NCBI RefSeq assembly: GCF_025351295.1
Contig: NZ_JANXWD010000038.1
Coordinates: 1-64,000, forward strand
Length of the DNA: 64,000 nt
Reading direction: 5' to 3'
From: Phenylobacterium sp.
Lineage (GTDB): Bacteria > Pseudomonadota > Alphaproteobacteria > Caulobacterales > Caulobacteraceae
In this document: one piece after another, positions 8,994 through 17,844 of the stretch
Numbering within the stretch: the first letter of the stretch is position 1
Layout of the letters: the number at the start of each line of letters is the position of its first letter
Position numbers and translations under genes: made by a program
Notes under the pieces: model-generated
What the model saw: the letters and a program-made list of their open reading frames with translations, nothing else
Databases searched by the model: none
Told to the model about the DNA's origin: nothing

Positions 8994-10013
8994 CTAGGCG
9001 ATGAAGATGCTGCTGGAGAGCAGGCTGGACATCGACACGCCGACCAGCACCACCTGGCCCGCGCTCATGGTGATGATCGTGTCGGCGCCCACCTGGGCCA
9101 CGCTGTAGGTCGTGCCGGGGTCGAGTTGCACCCGGTCTCCCTCAGCGAGGCTGAAATCCAGCACCCGGTCGATGCCCGCGTCGCTCGAGGAATGGAAGAT
9201 GTCGGCCCCGGCGCCGCCGATCATGGTGTCGTCGCCGCGGTCGCCGGAGACGAAGTCGGCGCCGTCCCCGCCGGAGAGCGTGTCGTTCCCCTGGCCACCG
9301 CGCACGATGTCGTTCCCGGCGCCGCCGTTGCAGGTGTCGTCGCCCAGGTTGCCGTAGACGAAATCGGCGCCGTCGTCGCCGAACAGCAGGTCGCTGTCCT
9401 TGCCGCCGACGCAATAGTCGTCGCCCGGTCCGGTCGAGATCGTGTCGTTGCCCATGTTGCCATTGGCGTCGTCGAAGCCGACCCCGCCGACGATGCTGTC
9501 GTCGCCCTCCTCGCCGCGCAGGTAGTTGACGCCCGTCGGGTCGGAAATGGTGTCGTTGCCGACCCCGCCGGCGACGCTGTCGTTGCCGTCGCCGCTGTCC
9601 AGGTCGTCCGAGCCCGCGCCGCCGACCATGCTGTCGTCGCCCGCGAAGCCGCGCAGGCGGTCGTCGAAGGCCGAGCCGGTCATCGAGTCCGAGCCGGAGA
9701 AGATCCCCGACTCGGCCGAGGCGTTGTCGTCGGCGATCACCCAGCCGCGAAAGGTCGCCGCCGCGAGGTGCAGGCCGTCGATGTCATAGACCCGCGCGCC
9801 GCCCTCGTTGACGACGATCCGGTTGATGGTCCCGGCAGTGGGCGGACCGCCTGCGCCAAACTGGAAATCCACGCCGAAGATCGAGGTGGAGATCCCGCCG
9901 ACCGTCAGGCCCGAGGAGGTCGGCGTAGTCCCGAACGGCGCGCCGCCGATCAGCGGGCCGATATCGAGCAGGTCGAAATCGACGCCGACGTCCCCGGCAG
10001 TGAAGGTGGCCAT
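8994..10013 (-). CDS. RTX-type calcium-binding repeat protein
   Basis: The 339-residue protein is read from ATG 10013 (MATFTAGDVGVDFDL), with GGGGA about 10-15 bases upstream; longer frames would run into the neighbouring gene's promoter. Residues of about 110-280 are a run of nonapeptides of the form GGxGxDxxx (GDDSMVGGAGSDDLDSGDGN, then many more such as GGAGNDIVRGGQGNDT). These form calcium-filled beta-rolls. There is no N-terminal signal peptide, and the end is hydrophobic (SSLLSSSIFIA), as in type I secretion substrates. The N-terminal 100 residues show no enzyme motif. No type I exporter genes are in the window. It is divergent from the DUF1800 lipoprotein and upstream of the PagL-like gene. 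Confidence 0.83.
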   Translation of the reverse strand: MATFTAGDVGVDFDLLDIGPLIGGAPFGTTPTSSGLTVGGISTSIFGVDFQFGAGGPPTAGTINRIVVNEGGARVYDIDGLHLAAATFRGWVIADDNASAESGIFSGSDSMTGSAFDDRLRGFAGDDSMVGGAGSDDLDSGDGNDSVAGGVGNDTISDPTGVNYLRGEEGDDSIVGGVGFDDANGNMGNDTISTGPGDDYCVGGKDSDLLFGDDGADFVYGNLGDDTCNGGAGNDIVRGGQGNDTLSGGDGADFVSGDRGDDTMIGGAGADIFHSSSDAGIDRVLDFSLAEGDRVQLDPGTTYSVAQVGADTIITMSAGQVVLVGVSMSSLLSSSIFIA

Positions 10014-10205
10014 GCCGCGTTCCCCTGACGCGGCGATGTTACCCGGACCGGGCCGGCGTACAATCGCAACCGCCAGCACACGTGCAACGCGTGTAAATAT
10101 GTCGCGGGGGTTGTGGGTCGCGGGGACGACGGATCGGATAGACATGCGACGTGCAAGTGGACAAGCTCCGGATAACGCGAGGAGCGTCCAAGACTGGGGG
10201 ACTAG

Positions 10206-11897
10206 ATGCCGCGCACCCCGCGCTGGCTGGGTGTCCTGGCTGCCCTGGCGCTCGCCAGCTGCAGCGGGGCCCGAGGAACCGGAAGCAGCAGCGGCGGCGC
10301 AGCGCCGACCGCCGCCGAGGCCGCACGCTTCCTGACCCAGGCCACCTACGGCGCCACCGACCCCACCATCGGCCAGGTTCGCGCCAGCGGCTATTCCGCC
10401 TGGATCGACCAGCAGATCGTCATGCCGGCGCCGGCCAGCCACCAGTCAGACGTCGAGGCGCGACTGGTGGCGCTGAAGGCCGTCAATCCGATGGCGACCC
10501 TCAACCCGGTGGACTTCTACTATTCGTACTGGGATCAGGCGGTCACCGGGCCCGACCAGCTGCGGCAACGGATGAAGCTGGCGCTGTCCGAGATCTTCGT
10601 GGTCTCGCTGACGGACACCAACGTCGATCCGCGCGGGGCGGCGGCCTACTACGACATGCTGGGCGCCAACGCCTTTGGCAACTTCCGGACCCTGCTCGAG
10701 CAGGTGACCCTGCACCCGATGATGGGGGTCTACCTGACCTGGCTGGGCAACCAGAAGGAGGACCTGGCCACCGGCGCCCATCCGGACGAGAACTACGCCC
10801 GCGAGGTCATGCAACTGATGACGATCGGCCTCTATCAGCTGAACCTGGACGGCACGGTGAAGACCGACCCGTCCGGCCGGCCGCTGCCCACCTACACCGC
10901 CGACGACATCAGCGGACTGGCCAAGGTGTTCACCGGCTACAGCTACTATTCGCCGACCCCCACCAACGGCACCTTCCGGGGCGGGGCCAAGAACGTCGAC
11001 GCCACGGTGCGTTCGATGATCCCCTATCCGAACTTCCACTCGCTCAGCGGCAAGACCTTCCTGGGCACGACCATCCCCGCCTCGACGGTCTCCAATCCGG
11101 CCGGCGACCTGAAGATCGCCCTGGACACCCTGTTCAACGACCCGAACGTCGGGCCCTTCGTCTCCCGGCAGCTGATCCAGCGGCTGGTGACCAGCAATCC
11201 CAGCCCCGCCTACGTCGGCCGGGTGGCGGCGGTGTTCAACGACAACGGCAAGGGCGTGCGGGGTGACATGTCGGCGGTGGTCCGGGCGATCCTGCTGGAC
11301 GACGAGGCGCGCAGCGCCACCACGGCCGGCGGCCTCAACTTCGGCAAGCTGCGTGAGCCGATGGTGCGGGTGACCAACTGGGCCCGGGCGTTCGGGGCGA
11401 CCTCGCAGAGCGGCGAGTGGCTGATCGCCTCGACCAGCGCCAACACCTCGCTCAGCCAGTCGGCGCTGACCGCGCCGTCGGTGTTCAACTTCTTCCGGCC
11501 CGGCTACTCGCCGCCCAACACCCGCGTCGGAACCGCCGGCCTGCTGGCCCCGGAATTCCAGATCGTCGACGAGGTCACGGTCGCCGGCTACCTCAACACC
11601 ATGCAGACGACCATCGACACCGGGATCGGCAACGCCACCGGCGGGGTCCGCGACGTGCGCGCCGCCTATCCCGCGGAGATCGCCATCGCCAACGACACCG
11701 GCGCCCTGGCCGACCGGATGAACCTGCTGCTGCTCAATGGCCGGATGTCGGCGACGCTGCGTGGCCGCATCGTCGAGGCCGTGGGGGCGATCGCCGTGCC
11801 GGCCAGCGGCACGGCGGTGAACGCGGCGCTGCTCAACCGCGCCAAGCTGGCGGTGTTCATGACCATGGCCTCCTCCGAATACCTGGTGCAGCGATGA
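10206..11897 (+). CDS. DUF1800 family lipoprotein
   Basis: A 563-residue protein beginning with a lipoprotein signal peptide (LGVLAALALASCSG, lipobox LASC with the Cys near residue 19). The DUF1800 core follows: an early AARFLTQATYGATDP motif, LRQRMKLALSEIFVVS, and the conserved HPDENYAREVMQLMTIGLYQL segment. The preceding GGGGGA matches a ribosome-binding site. DUF1800 proteins occur almost always next to DUF1501 proteins, as here; their activity is unknown and they are thought to act in the cell envelope. The stop overlaps the next start (ATGA at 11894-11897). Confidence 0.88.
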   Translation: MPRTPRWLGVLAALALASCSGARGTGSSSGGAAPTAAEAARFLTQATYGATDPTIGQVRASGYSAWIDQQIVMPAPASHQSDVEARLVALKAVNPMATLNPVDFYYSYWDQAVTGPDQLRQRMKLALSEIFVVSLTDTNVDPRGAAAYYDMLGANAFGNFRTLLEQVTLHPMMGVYLTWLGNQKEDLATGAHPDENYAREVMQLMTIGLYQLNLDGTVKTDPSGRPLPTYTADDISGLAKVFTGYSYYSPTPTNGTFRGGAKNVDATVRSMIPYPNFHSLSGKTFLGTTIPASTVSNPAGDLKIALDTLFNDPNVGPFVSRQLIQRLVTSNPSPAYVGRVAAVFNDNGKGVRGDMSAVVRAILLDDEARSATTAGGLNFGKLREPMVRVTNWARAFGATSQSGEWLIASTSANTSLSQSALTAPSVFNFFRPGYSPPNTRVGTAGLLAPEFQIVDEVTVAGYLNTMQTTIDTGIGNATGGVRDVRAAYPAEIAIANDTGALADRMNLLLLNGRMSATLRGRIVEAVGAIAVPASGTAVNAALLNRAKLAVFMTMASSEYLVQR

Positions 11898-13441
11898 GCG
11901 GGCCGATGGATCGCCGGCATCTGCTGAAGCTGGGCGGGGCGATGTCGGCCCTGGGGGTCGGCGCGCCCTTCGCCCTGCAACTGGCGGCGGCCGGCTCGGC
12001 GGCCGGGCAGTCGGCGCCGGACTATCGCGCGCTGGTCTGCGTCTTCCTGTTTGGCGGCAACGATTCCCACAACACGGTGCTGGCCACCGACCCGGACAGC
12101 TTTGGCCGCTACTTCACCACCCGCAACACCGGCAGCGATCCGATCGCCCTGCTGCCGGTGGGGACCGCGCCGACCCCGCCGGGCCAGGTCAATCCCGTCA
12201 CCGGCCGGGTGTCGGACCTCGGCTCGCCGGAGGCCTGGGGCGGGGTGCTGCCGATCGCGCCCCGGACCGTCCAGAAGATTCCGGACGGCACCAGCGCCTC
12301 GACCCGGACCTTCGGCCTGCACCCGTTCCTGGGCCCCATGCAGGGGCTGTTCAACCAGGGACGGCTGGCGATCCTGGCCAATGTCGGCACCCTGATCCAG
12401 CCGACCAGCAAGGCGCAGTACCAGGCCAAGTCCGTAGGCCTGCCCACCAGCCTGTTCTCGCACAACGACCAGCAGTCGACCTGGCAGGCGCTCTCGACCG
12501 AGGGAGCGCGGACCGGCTGGGGCGGCCGCTTCGCCGACCTGATGGCCGCGTCGAACGGCTCCAATACCCTGTTCACGGCGGTATCGGCGGCGGGCAACGC
12601 CGTGTTCCTCTCCGGTCAATCCGTCGTGCAGTACCAGCTCTCGACCGGCGCCCAGCCGGCGGTCGTTATCACCGGCCAGCAGGGGACCAGCCTGTTCGGC
12701 TCCTCTCTGGGGCCGTCGCGGGTCAAGGACCTGATCACCGACACCAGCCTGCCCAGCAACTTCGCCGCCGACTACTCCAGCGTCGTCGCCCGCTCCATCT
12801 CGGCCGCCACGACCGTCAACACCGCCTTCGCGCAGGGCATCGTGACCGCGGTGCCCGCCGCCTCGGCCTACACCAACCCGATCAGCCAGAAGGTCGAGAC
12901 CAACACCCTGGCGCTGCAGCTGCAGACGGTGGCGCGGATGATCGCCGCCAGCTCGACGCTGGGCGTGAAGCGGCAGGTGTTCTTCGTCAGCCTGGGCGGC
13001 TGGGACACCCACGATTTCCAGAACACCACCCAGCCGAACCTGCTGGCCAAGGTGGCCCACGCCTTTGCCTATTTCGACGGGGCGCTGGCCAATATCGGCG
13101 GCATTGACCGGCGCGGTCAGGTGACCACCTTCACCGCCTCGGACTTCTCGCGCAGCTTCACCACCAACGGCGACGGCACCGACCACGCCTGGGGCGCCCA
13201 CCACTTCATCATGGGCGGGGCGGTGAACGGCGGCGACATCTATGGCCAGTACCCGACCCTGGGCGTCGACATCGGCGGCTTCAACAACCCGGACAACATC
13301 AACGGGGCGCTGATCCCGACCACCTCGGTGGACCAGTACGGCGCGACGCTGGGTCGCTGGTTCGGGGTCTCCGACAGCGACATCGACGTGATCTTCCCCC
13401 GCCTCCGGAACTTCCCCACCCGCTACCTGGGGTTTGTCTAG
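11894..13441 (+). CDS. DUF1501 family Tat-exported protein (sulfatase-like fold)
   Basis: Read from the ATG that overlaps the DUF1800 stop, this gives 515 residues. The N-terminus has a twin-arginine signal (MDRRHLLKLGG then a hydrophobic stretch to AAAGSAAG), so it is probably exported folded by Tat. DUF1501 features include VCVFLFGGNDSHNTV early, VSLGGWDTHDFQ in the middle and FTASDFSRSFTTNGDGTDHA followed by WGAHHF near the end. These Asp/His clusters resemble the metal-binding alkaline phosphatase/sulfatase superfamily. Together with the upstream lipoprotein it makes a two-gene unit. The stop shares CTAG with the convergent gene. Confidence 0.88.
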   Translation: MSGPMDRRHLLKLGGAMSALGVGAPFALQLAAAGSAAGQSAPDYRALVCVFLFGGNDSHNTVLATDPDSFGRYFTTRNTGSDPIALLPVGTAPTPPGQVNPVTGRVSDLGSPEAWGGVLPIAPRTVQKIPDGTSASTRTFGLHPFLGPMQGLFNQGRLAILANVGTLIQPTSKAQYQAKSVGLPTSLFSHNDQQSTWQALSTEGARTGWGGRFADLMAASNGSNTLFTAVSAAGNAVFLSGQSVVQYQLSTGAQPAVVITGQQGTSLFGSSLGPSRVKDLITDTSLPSNFAADYSSVVARSISAATTVNTAFAQGIVTAVPAASAYTNPISQKVETNTLALQLQTVARMIAASSTLGVKRQVFFVSLGGWDTHDFQNTTQPNLLAKVAHAFAYFDGALANIGGIDRRGQVTTFTASDFSRSFTTNGDGTDHAWGAHHFIMGGAVNGGDIYGQYPTLGVDIGGFNNPDNINGALIPTTSVDQYGATLGRWFGVSDSDIDVIFPRLRNFPTRYLGFV

Positions 13442-14421
13442 GCCGGGATCGCCGCCTTGCCCCTGATCGCCGCTACGCGGTCGATGGCCGCCTCCGCCTC
13501 GGCCATGATCCTGGCCACGATCTCGGCGGCCGGCAGCACGTCCTTCACCCCGCCCGCCGACTGGCCCATGGCGAAGGCGGAGCTGTCGATGTCAAGGCCC
13601 TCGATCTGGCCGCCGATGCCGCCCATCACCCCAGCGCGGCTGGAGAGCATCGCCTGCTGCGGGAAGGGCTGGATGTCCTGCGGACGGGTCTCCCAGTCGG
13701 CGACGTAGGCGTTCTTCTTCACCCGCATAGGCTTGCCGGAATAGCTCTTGGTGCGCACCGTGTCCTCGTCGGTCGCCTCGACGATGACGTCCCGGTACAT
13801 CTGCCCGGCGTGGGCCTCCACCGAGGCGATGAACCGGGTGCCCATCCACACGCCAACGGCGCCCAGGGCCAGCGCCGCGGCCAGGCCGCGGCCGTCATAG
13901 AGCCCGCCGGCCGCCACCACCGGGATCTTCACGGCCTCCACCGCCTGGGCCACGAACGGCAGGGTGCCGACCAGGCCGGTGTGCCCGCCGCCCTCGCCGC
14001 CCTGGCAGATCACCGCGTCGCAGCCGGCCTGCTCGGCCTTGACCGCGTGCTTCACCGCCCCGCAGACCACCATCACCTTCAGGCCGCCGTTCTTGAGCTT
14101 CTCCATGATCGGCATCGGCACGCCCAGGCCGGCGATGAAGGACGAGGCGCCCTCCTCGATGATGATCTCCACCGCGGCGGTCAGGCTCTCCGGGCTGGCG
14201 GCCAGCAGGTCGACGCCGAACGGCTTGTCGGTCAGCTTGCGGACCTTGCGCATCTCGTCGCGGATGAAATCGGGGCTGCGTCCGGCCATGCCCAGCACCC
14301 CATAGCCGCCAGCGTTCGACACCGCCGCCGCCAGCTCGGCGTAGGAGACCCCGCCCATGCCGGCCAGCATGATCGGGTGCTTCACCTGAAGCAGGTCGCA
14401 GAGCGGGGTGTGCAGGGTCAT
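13438..14421 (-). CDS. Nitronate monooxygenase-like FMN-dependent oxidoreductase
   Basis: A 327-residue TIM-barrel flavoprotein of the nitronate monooxygenase/2-nitropropane dioxygenase family (YrpB-like). The start ATG at 14421 follows GGGAGG closely. Visible features are HPIMLAGMGGVSYAELAAAV at the N-terminus, the glycine-rich GGEGGGHTG flavin-binding segment, PVVAAGGLYDGRGLAAALAL and GAVGVWMGTRFIAS. Such enzymes oxidise nitronates or act as NADH:quinone or enoyl reductases; the substrate is not predictable. It is divergent from the SDR gene with about 155 bp between, which probably holds both promoters. Confidence 0.87.
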   Translation of the reverse strand: MTLHTPLCDLLQVKHPIMLAGMGGVSYAELAAAVSNAGGYGVLGMAGRSPDFIRDEMRKVRKLTDKPFGVDLLAASPESLTAAVEIIIEEGASSFIAGLGVPMPIMEKLKNGGLKVMVVCGAVKHAVKAEQAGCDAVICQGGEGGGHTGLVGTLPFVAQAVEAVKIPVVAAGGLYDGRGLAAALALGAVGVWMGTRFIASVEAHAGQMYRDVIVEATDEDTVRTKSYSGKPMRVKKNAYVADWETRPQDIQPFPQQAMLSSRAGVMGGIGGQIEGLDIDSSAFAMGQSAGGVKDVLPAAEIVARIMAEAEAAIDRVAAIRGKAAIPA

Positions 14422-14576
14422 GGAGGCCTCCCGGATTTTGCCGAACCATGGCGCCGCGGGTCGCCCGTGGAAACCGTGACGCGAGGTCATTCGCCGCAAT
14501 CGCCGCCGCCGCTGGACTGGCGTTGCGTCACCCGCCGCACGGTCTGCGCCAGCTACGCAACAGGCAGGGCCGATCC

Positions 14577-15350
14577 ATGAGCTTCCCGCTTCCCAACCTC
14601 TCCACCGACCTCTCGGGTCGCACCGCGCTCGTCACCGGCGCGTCGTCGGGCCTGGGCCTGCGCTTCGCCCGGGTGCTGGCGGCGTGCGGGGCCAGGGTGG
14701 CCCTGGCCGCGCGCCGCGTCGACCGGCTGGAAGAGCTCGCCGCCGAGATCCGCGCGGGCGGCGGCCAGGCCTGTGCAGTTGCGATGGACGCCACCGACGC
14801 CGACCAGCTGGTCGCTGCCGTGGAGACGACGCAGGCCGAATTCGGGCTGGTGGACATCCTGGTCAACAACGCCGGCATCCCTGACGCCCAACGGGCCCAC
14901 AAGATGCCGCTGGAGCTCATCGACCGGGTGCTGGACATCAACGTCCGCGCGCCCTTCATCCTGTCCTGCGAGGTGGCGCGCCGGCTGATCGCGGCCAAGG
15001 CCCCCGGCCGCATCGTCAGCATCTCGTCGGCCGCCGCCTACGACTACAGCGGCGGCGGGGCCGCCCTCTACTCGATCAGCAAGGCCGCCGTGGTCCGCAT
15101 GACCGAGGCGCTCTCCGTCGAATGGGCCCGCTACGAGATCAACGTCAACGCCATCGCCCCGGGCGCCTTCGCCTCCGAGATGATGGACGGGATGCTGGCC
15201 AGGGTCGGCGACATCTCCAAGTCGTTCCCCCGCCAGCGGATCGGCGACCCGGCGCAGCTGGACAGCACCCTGCTCTACCTCGTCGGCCCGACCTCCGACG
15301 CGGTGACCGGCACCTGCATCCGCGTCGACGACGGCCAGGGCCGGCGCTAG
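14577..15350 (+). CDS. Short-chain dehydrogenase/reductase (SDR)
   Basis: A classical 257-residue SDR. The start at 14577 (MSFPLPNLSTDLSGRTALVT) places the Rossmann motif TGASSGLG normally near the N-terminus; the frame upstream is open but lacks family similarity. Other hallmarks are LVNNAGI, the catalytic Ser in IVSISSAAAYDYSG, YSISKAAV (the Y-x-x-x-K pair) and the C-terminal GTCIRVDDGQ. It should reduce a carbonyl or oxidise an alcohol with NAD(P)H; the Arg in ARRVDRL after strand 2 favours NADP(H). The substrate is unknown. Confidence 0.9.
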   Translation: MSFPLPNLSTDLSGRTALVTGASSGLGLRFARVLAACGARVALAARRVDRLEELAAEIRAGGGQACAVAMDATDADQLVAAVETTQAEFGLVDILVNNAGIPDAQRAHKMPLELIDRVLDINVRAPFILSCEVARRLIAAKAPGRIVSISSAAAYDYSGGGAALYSISKAAVVRMTEALSVEWARYEINVNAIAPGAFASEMMDGMLARVGDISKSFPRQRIGDPAQLDSTLLYLVGPTSDAVTGTCIRVDDGQGRR

Positions 15351-15476
15351 GCGAGGGACACGCCAGTTCATCGCGCCGATCATTGCCGCCGATGGAATTC
15401 TGATTTGCGGCGTTGGCCGCTTATCGTCTCCGGACGCGACGCCTAAGTTCCCGGGACCAGCCTCCCGGAGCCGACC

Positions 15477-16082
15477 ATGCCCGCCTCTATCCGCCTTCAC
15501 GGCCTCGCGCTTTCCGGCCACAGCCACAAGGTGGAGATGTTCCTTCGCCTGCTGGGACTGCCGTTCGACAATGTGGACGCGGGCGCCCCGCAGCGGCAGG
15601 CCGAGGCCTTCGCCCGGCTCAACCCGCTGCGCCAGATTCCGGTGCTGGAGGACGGCGATCTGGCGCTGGCCGACTCCAACGCCATCCTGGTCTACCTGGC
15701 CCGCCGCTACGACCCGGAGGGTTCCTGGCTGCCGCAGGACCCGGCCGCCGCCGCCGGGGTGCAGCGCTGGCTGTCGATCTCGGCCGGCGAGATCAAGTAT
15801 GGCCCGGCCAATGCGCGGGCCGTCCACCTGTTCGGCCTCAAGACCGACCTCGCCGACGCCCATGCGGTCGCCGCGCGGCTGCTAGCCTTCATGGACCAGA
15901 CCCTGGCGACCCAGCCCTGGCTTGCGGGCGCGTTCCCGACCCTGGCCGACATCGCCTGCTATCCCTACATCGCCCGCGCGCCGGAGGGCGGCATCGACCT
16001 GGGCCCCTATTCCGCCGTCACCGACTGGGTGGCCCGGGTCGAGGCCCTGCCCGGTCTCAAGCCCATGCCGAGCGCGGCGTGA
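15477..16082 (+). CDS. Glutathione S-transferase
   Basis: A 201-residue cytosolic GST. The N-terminal thioredoxin-like domain has LSGHSHKVEMFLRLLG, the cis-Pro segment LNPLRQIPVLEDGDLALADS with the glutathione-binding Ser, and AILVYLARRYD. The alpha-helical C-terminal domain has PWLAGAFPTLADIACYPYI, carrying the N-capping Asp motif of GSTs. The stop overlaps the next start (TGATG at 16080-16084), so it is coupled to the PNPOx-like gene. Probable role: conjugation or reduction of electrophiles or peroxides. Confidence 0.9.
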   Translation: MPASIRLHGLALSGHSHKVEMFLRLLGLPFDNVDAGAPQRQAEAFARLNPLRQIPVLEDGDLALADSNAILVYLARRYDPEGSWLPQDPAAAAGVQRWLSISAGEIKYGPANARAVHLFGLKTDLADAHAVAARLLAFMDQTLATQPWLAGAFPTLADIACYPYIARAPEGGIDLGPYSAVTDWVARVEALPGLKPMPSAA

Positions 16083-16939
16083 TGGATGCGGGTCCCTGGC
16101 ATGTGGGCGAGTTGCGGGCCCATGTGCTGGCCGGCGGCGACTATGCCCCGGGCGGCGGGGGCATCCGTGATTTCATGCCCGACCAGCAGCGGCTGTTCTT
16201 CGCCCAGCTGCCGTTCCTGGTGGCCGCGACGGTGGACGACGCCGGCGCGCCGATGGCCACCCCGCTGACCGGCGGCGAGGGCTTCGTCGCCAGCCCCGAT
16301 CCGGAGACGCTGGCGATCGCCGCGGTCAGCCCCGACCCGGCCGGGCGGCGCCTGGTGGCCGGAGCGCCGGTCGGCCTGCTGGGCCTCGATCCGCAGACCC
16401 GGCGCCGCAACCGCGCCAACGGCCGCATCGCCTTCGCCGGCGAGCTTGGCCTGATCGTCACGGTCGAGCAGAGCTTCGGCAACTGTCCGCAATATATCCA
16501 TCGGCGCGGCCTCACGGTCGATCCGCACGTGGCGGGGCCGGTCGAGACCTTCGAAGGCCTGAACGACGTCGCTCGCGCCCAGATCGCGGCGGCCGACACC
16601 TTCTTCGTCGCCACCTCCAGCGGCGCGGGGGTGGAGGGCGGCGGTGTCGACGTCTCGCATCGCGGCGGGCCAGCCGGCTTCGTGCGGATCGAGGGCGACG
16701 CGCTGGTGATCCCCGACTACCGGGGCAACCGCTACTTCAACACCCTGGGGAATCTGCTGCTCGAGCCGCGCGCGGCCCTGCTGTTCGTGGACTTCGCCAC
16801 CGGTCGCCTGCTGCAGCTGCAGGGGACCGCCGAGGTGCTCTGGGACGCCCACGACCTGCCCGCCGCCGAGCGCACCTGGCGCTTCCGCCCGACCCGCGGC
16901 TTCCGCCGGGCCTCGGGCCTTCAACTGACCGGAGTCTAG
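16082..16939 (+). CDS. Pyridoxamine 5'-phosphate oxidase-related flavin-binding protein
   Basis: A 285-residue protein of the split-barrel FMN-binding superfamily (COG3576-like). Features include LPFLVAATVDDAGAPMATPL, GLLGLDPQTRRRNRANGRI, NCPQYIHRR and PDYRGNRYFNTLGNLLLEPR, which recur in the family of GST-associated PNPOx-like proteins. Some members are FMN-dependent oxidases or reductases, but the function is unproven. It is translationally coupled to the GST upstream, consistent with a shared detoxification role. The gene ends 1 bp before the convergent yaaA. Confidence 0.82.
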   Translation: MDAGPWHVGELRAHVLAGGDYAPGGGGIRDFMPDQQRLFFAQLPFLVAATVDDAGAPMATPLTGGEGFVASPDPETLAIAAVSPDPAGRRLVAGAPVGLLGLDPQTRRRNRANGRIAFAGELGLIVTVEQSFGNCPQYIHRRGLTVDPHVAGPVETFEGLNDVARAQIAAADTFFVATSSGAGVEGGGVDVSHRGGPAGFVRIEGDALVIPDYRGNRYFNTLGNLLLEPRAALLFVDFATGRLLQLQGTAEVLWDAHDLPAAERTWRFRPTRGFRRASGLQLTGV

Positions 16940-16940
16940 G

Positions 16941-17744
16941 TCAGGCGCTCTTCCCGACCCTGGTCTGCGCCACCGGCGGCGGTTGCGGCCGCGAGAAGGT
17001 CATCTCCTCGTCCGATGAGAGATGCGGCTGGAACCGGTAGCCGTCGCGGTCGAAGCTGCGCAGGTCCCGGACCGCCTCGATGCGGTTGTCGATGGCGTAG
17101 CGGGCCATCGCGCCGCGCGCCCGCTTGGCGAAGAACGACAGGATGCGCGCCTCGCCGTCCTTCTCCTCCAGGAACCGGCAGGCGACCACCGGGGCCTTCA
17201 GCGCCTTGCGGTCCACCGCGCCGAAATACTCGCCGCTCGCACAGTTGACGACCACGCGCTCCCTGTGGCTCTCGGCCGCCCGGTCCAGCGCCTGGGCCAC
17301 CCGCGGGCCCCAGAAATCGTATAGGCTCTGGCCGCGGCGGGTCTTCAGGCGCGTACCCATCTCCAGGCGATAGGGCTGGATGGCGTCGAGCGGCCGCAGC
17401 ACGCCGTAGAGGCCCGACAGGATGCGGACGTGATCCTGCGCCCAGGCCAGGGCCTTCCTGTCCAGCTCGCGCGCCCGCAGGCCGGCGTAGACGTCGCCGT
17501 TGAAGGCGAAGGCGGCCTGCAGGCCGTCGTCGGACTGGGGGTCGAAGGCCTGGAACCGCTCGCGGTTGAGTTTCGCGAGGTTGTCGGACAGCGACATCAG
17601 ACGCTTCAGGTCGCGCACGCTGAGCCGCCGCGTGGTCTTGGCCAGTTCGGCGGTCTGGTCGGCCAGTTCCGGCAGGCTCACCGCGGCCTGCGGCGGCGCC
17701 GCGGAGAAATCCAGCGCCTTGGCCGGGGAAAGCACGATCAGCAT
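16941..17744 (-). CDS. yaaA: Peroxide stress protein YaaA
   Basis: A 267-residue UPF0246/DUF328 protein starting with the signature MLIVLSPAKALDFSA. Internal motifs are LMSLSDNLAKLNRERF, AFNGDVYAGLRAREL, LSGLYGVLRPLDAIQPYRLE and NCASGEYFGAVD. In E. coli, YaaA lowers free iron during peroxide stress and protects DNA. The length is normal, and the Caulobacter-type C-terminal tail (PQPPPVAQTRVGKSA) is slightly extended. Divergent from the CHASE3 kinase. Confidence 0.93.
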   Translation of the reverse strand: MLIVLSPAKALDFSAAPPQAAVSLPELADQTAELAKTTRRLSVRDLKRLMSLSDNLAKLNRERFQAFDPQSDDGLQAAFAFNGDVYAGLRARELDRKALAWAQDHVRILSGLYGVLRPLDAIQPYRLEMGTRLKTRRGQSLYDFWGPRVAQALDRAAESHRERVVVNCASGEYFGAVDRKALKAPVVACRFLEEKDGEARILSFFAKRARGAMARYAIDNRIEAVRDLRSFDRDGYRFQPHLSSDEEMTFSRPQPPPVAQTRVGKSA

Positions 17745-17844
17745 GGCCGATCCTTTGCCGTGACTTCAGCCCGGCGCCAAGCCGCGATGATGCGGGGCGA
17801 GCGGGCAGCCTTGCGCGCGGTTCCAGGGTCGGCGATGACAGGGC

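Noticed and set aside
9200-9700. Regular GTCGTC-rich repeats suggesting a CRISPR or satellite
   Set aside because: They encode the RTX GGxGxDxxx repeats on the minus strand; unit spacing and degeneracy do not fit CRISPR.
9126-10028. 300-codon plus-strand frame opposite the RTX gene
   Set aside because: The Val/Ala/Gly-rich repeat is the complement of the RTX nonapeptides and no independent domain is seen.
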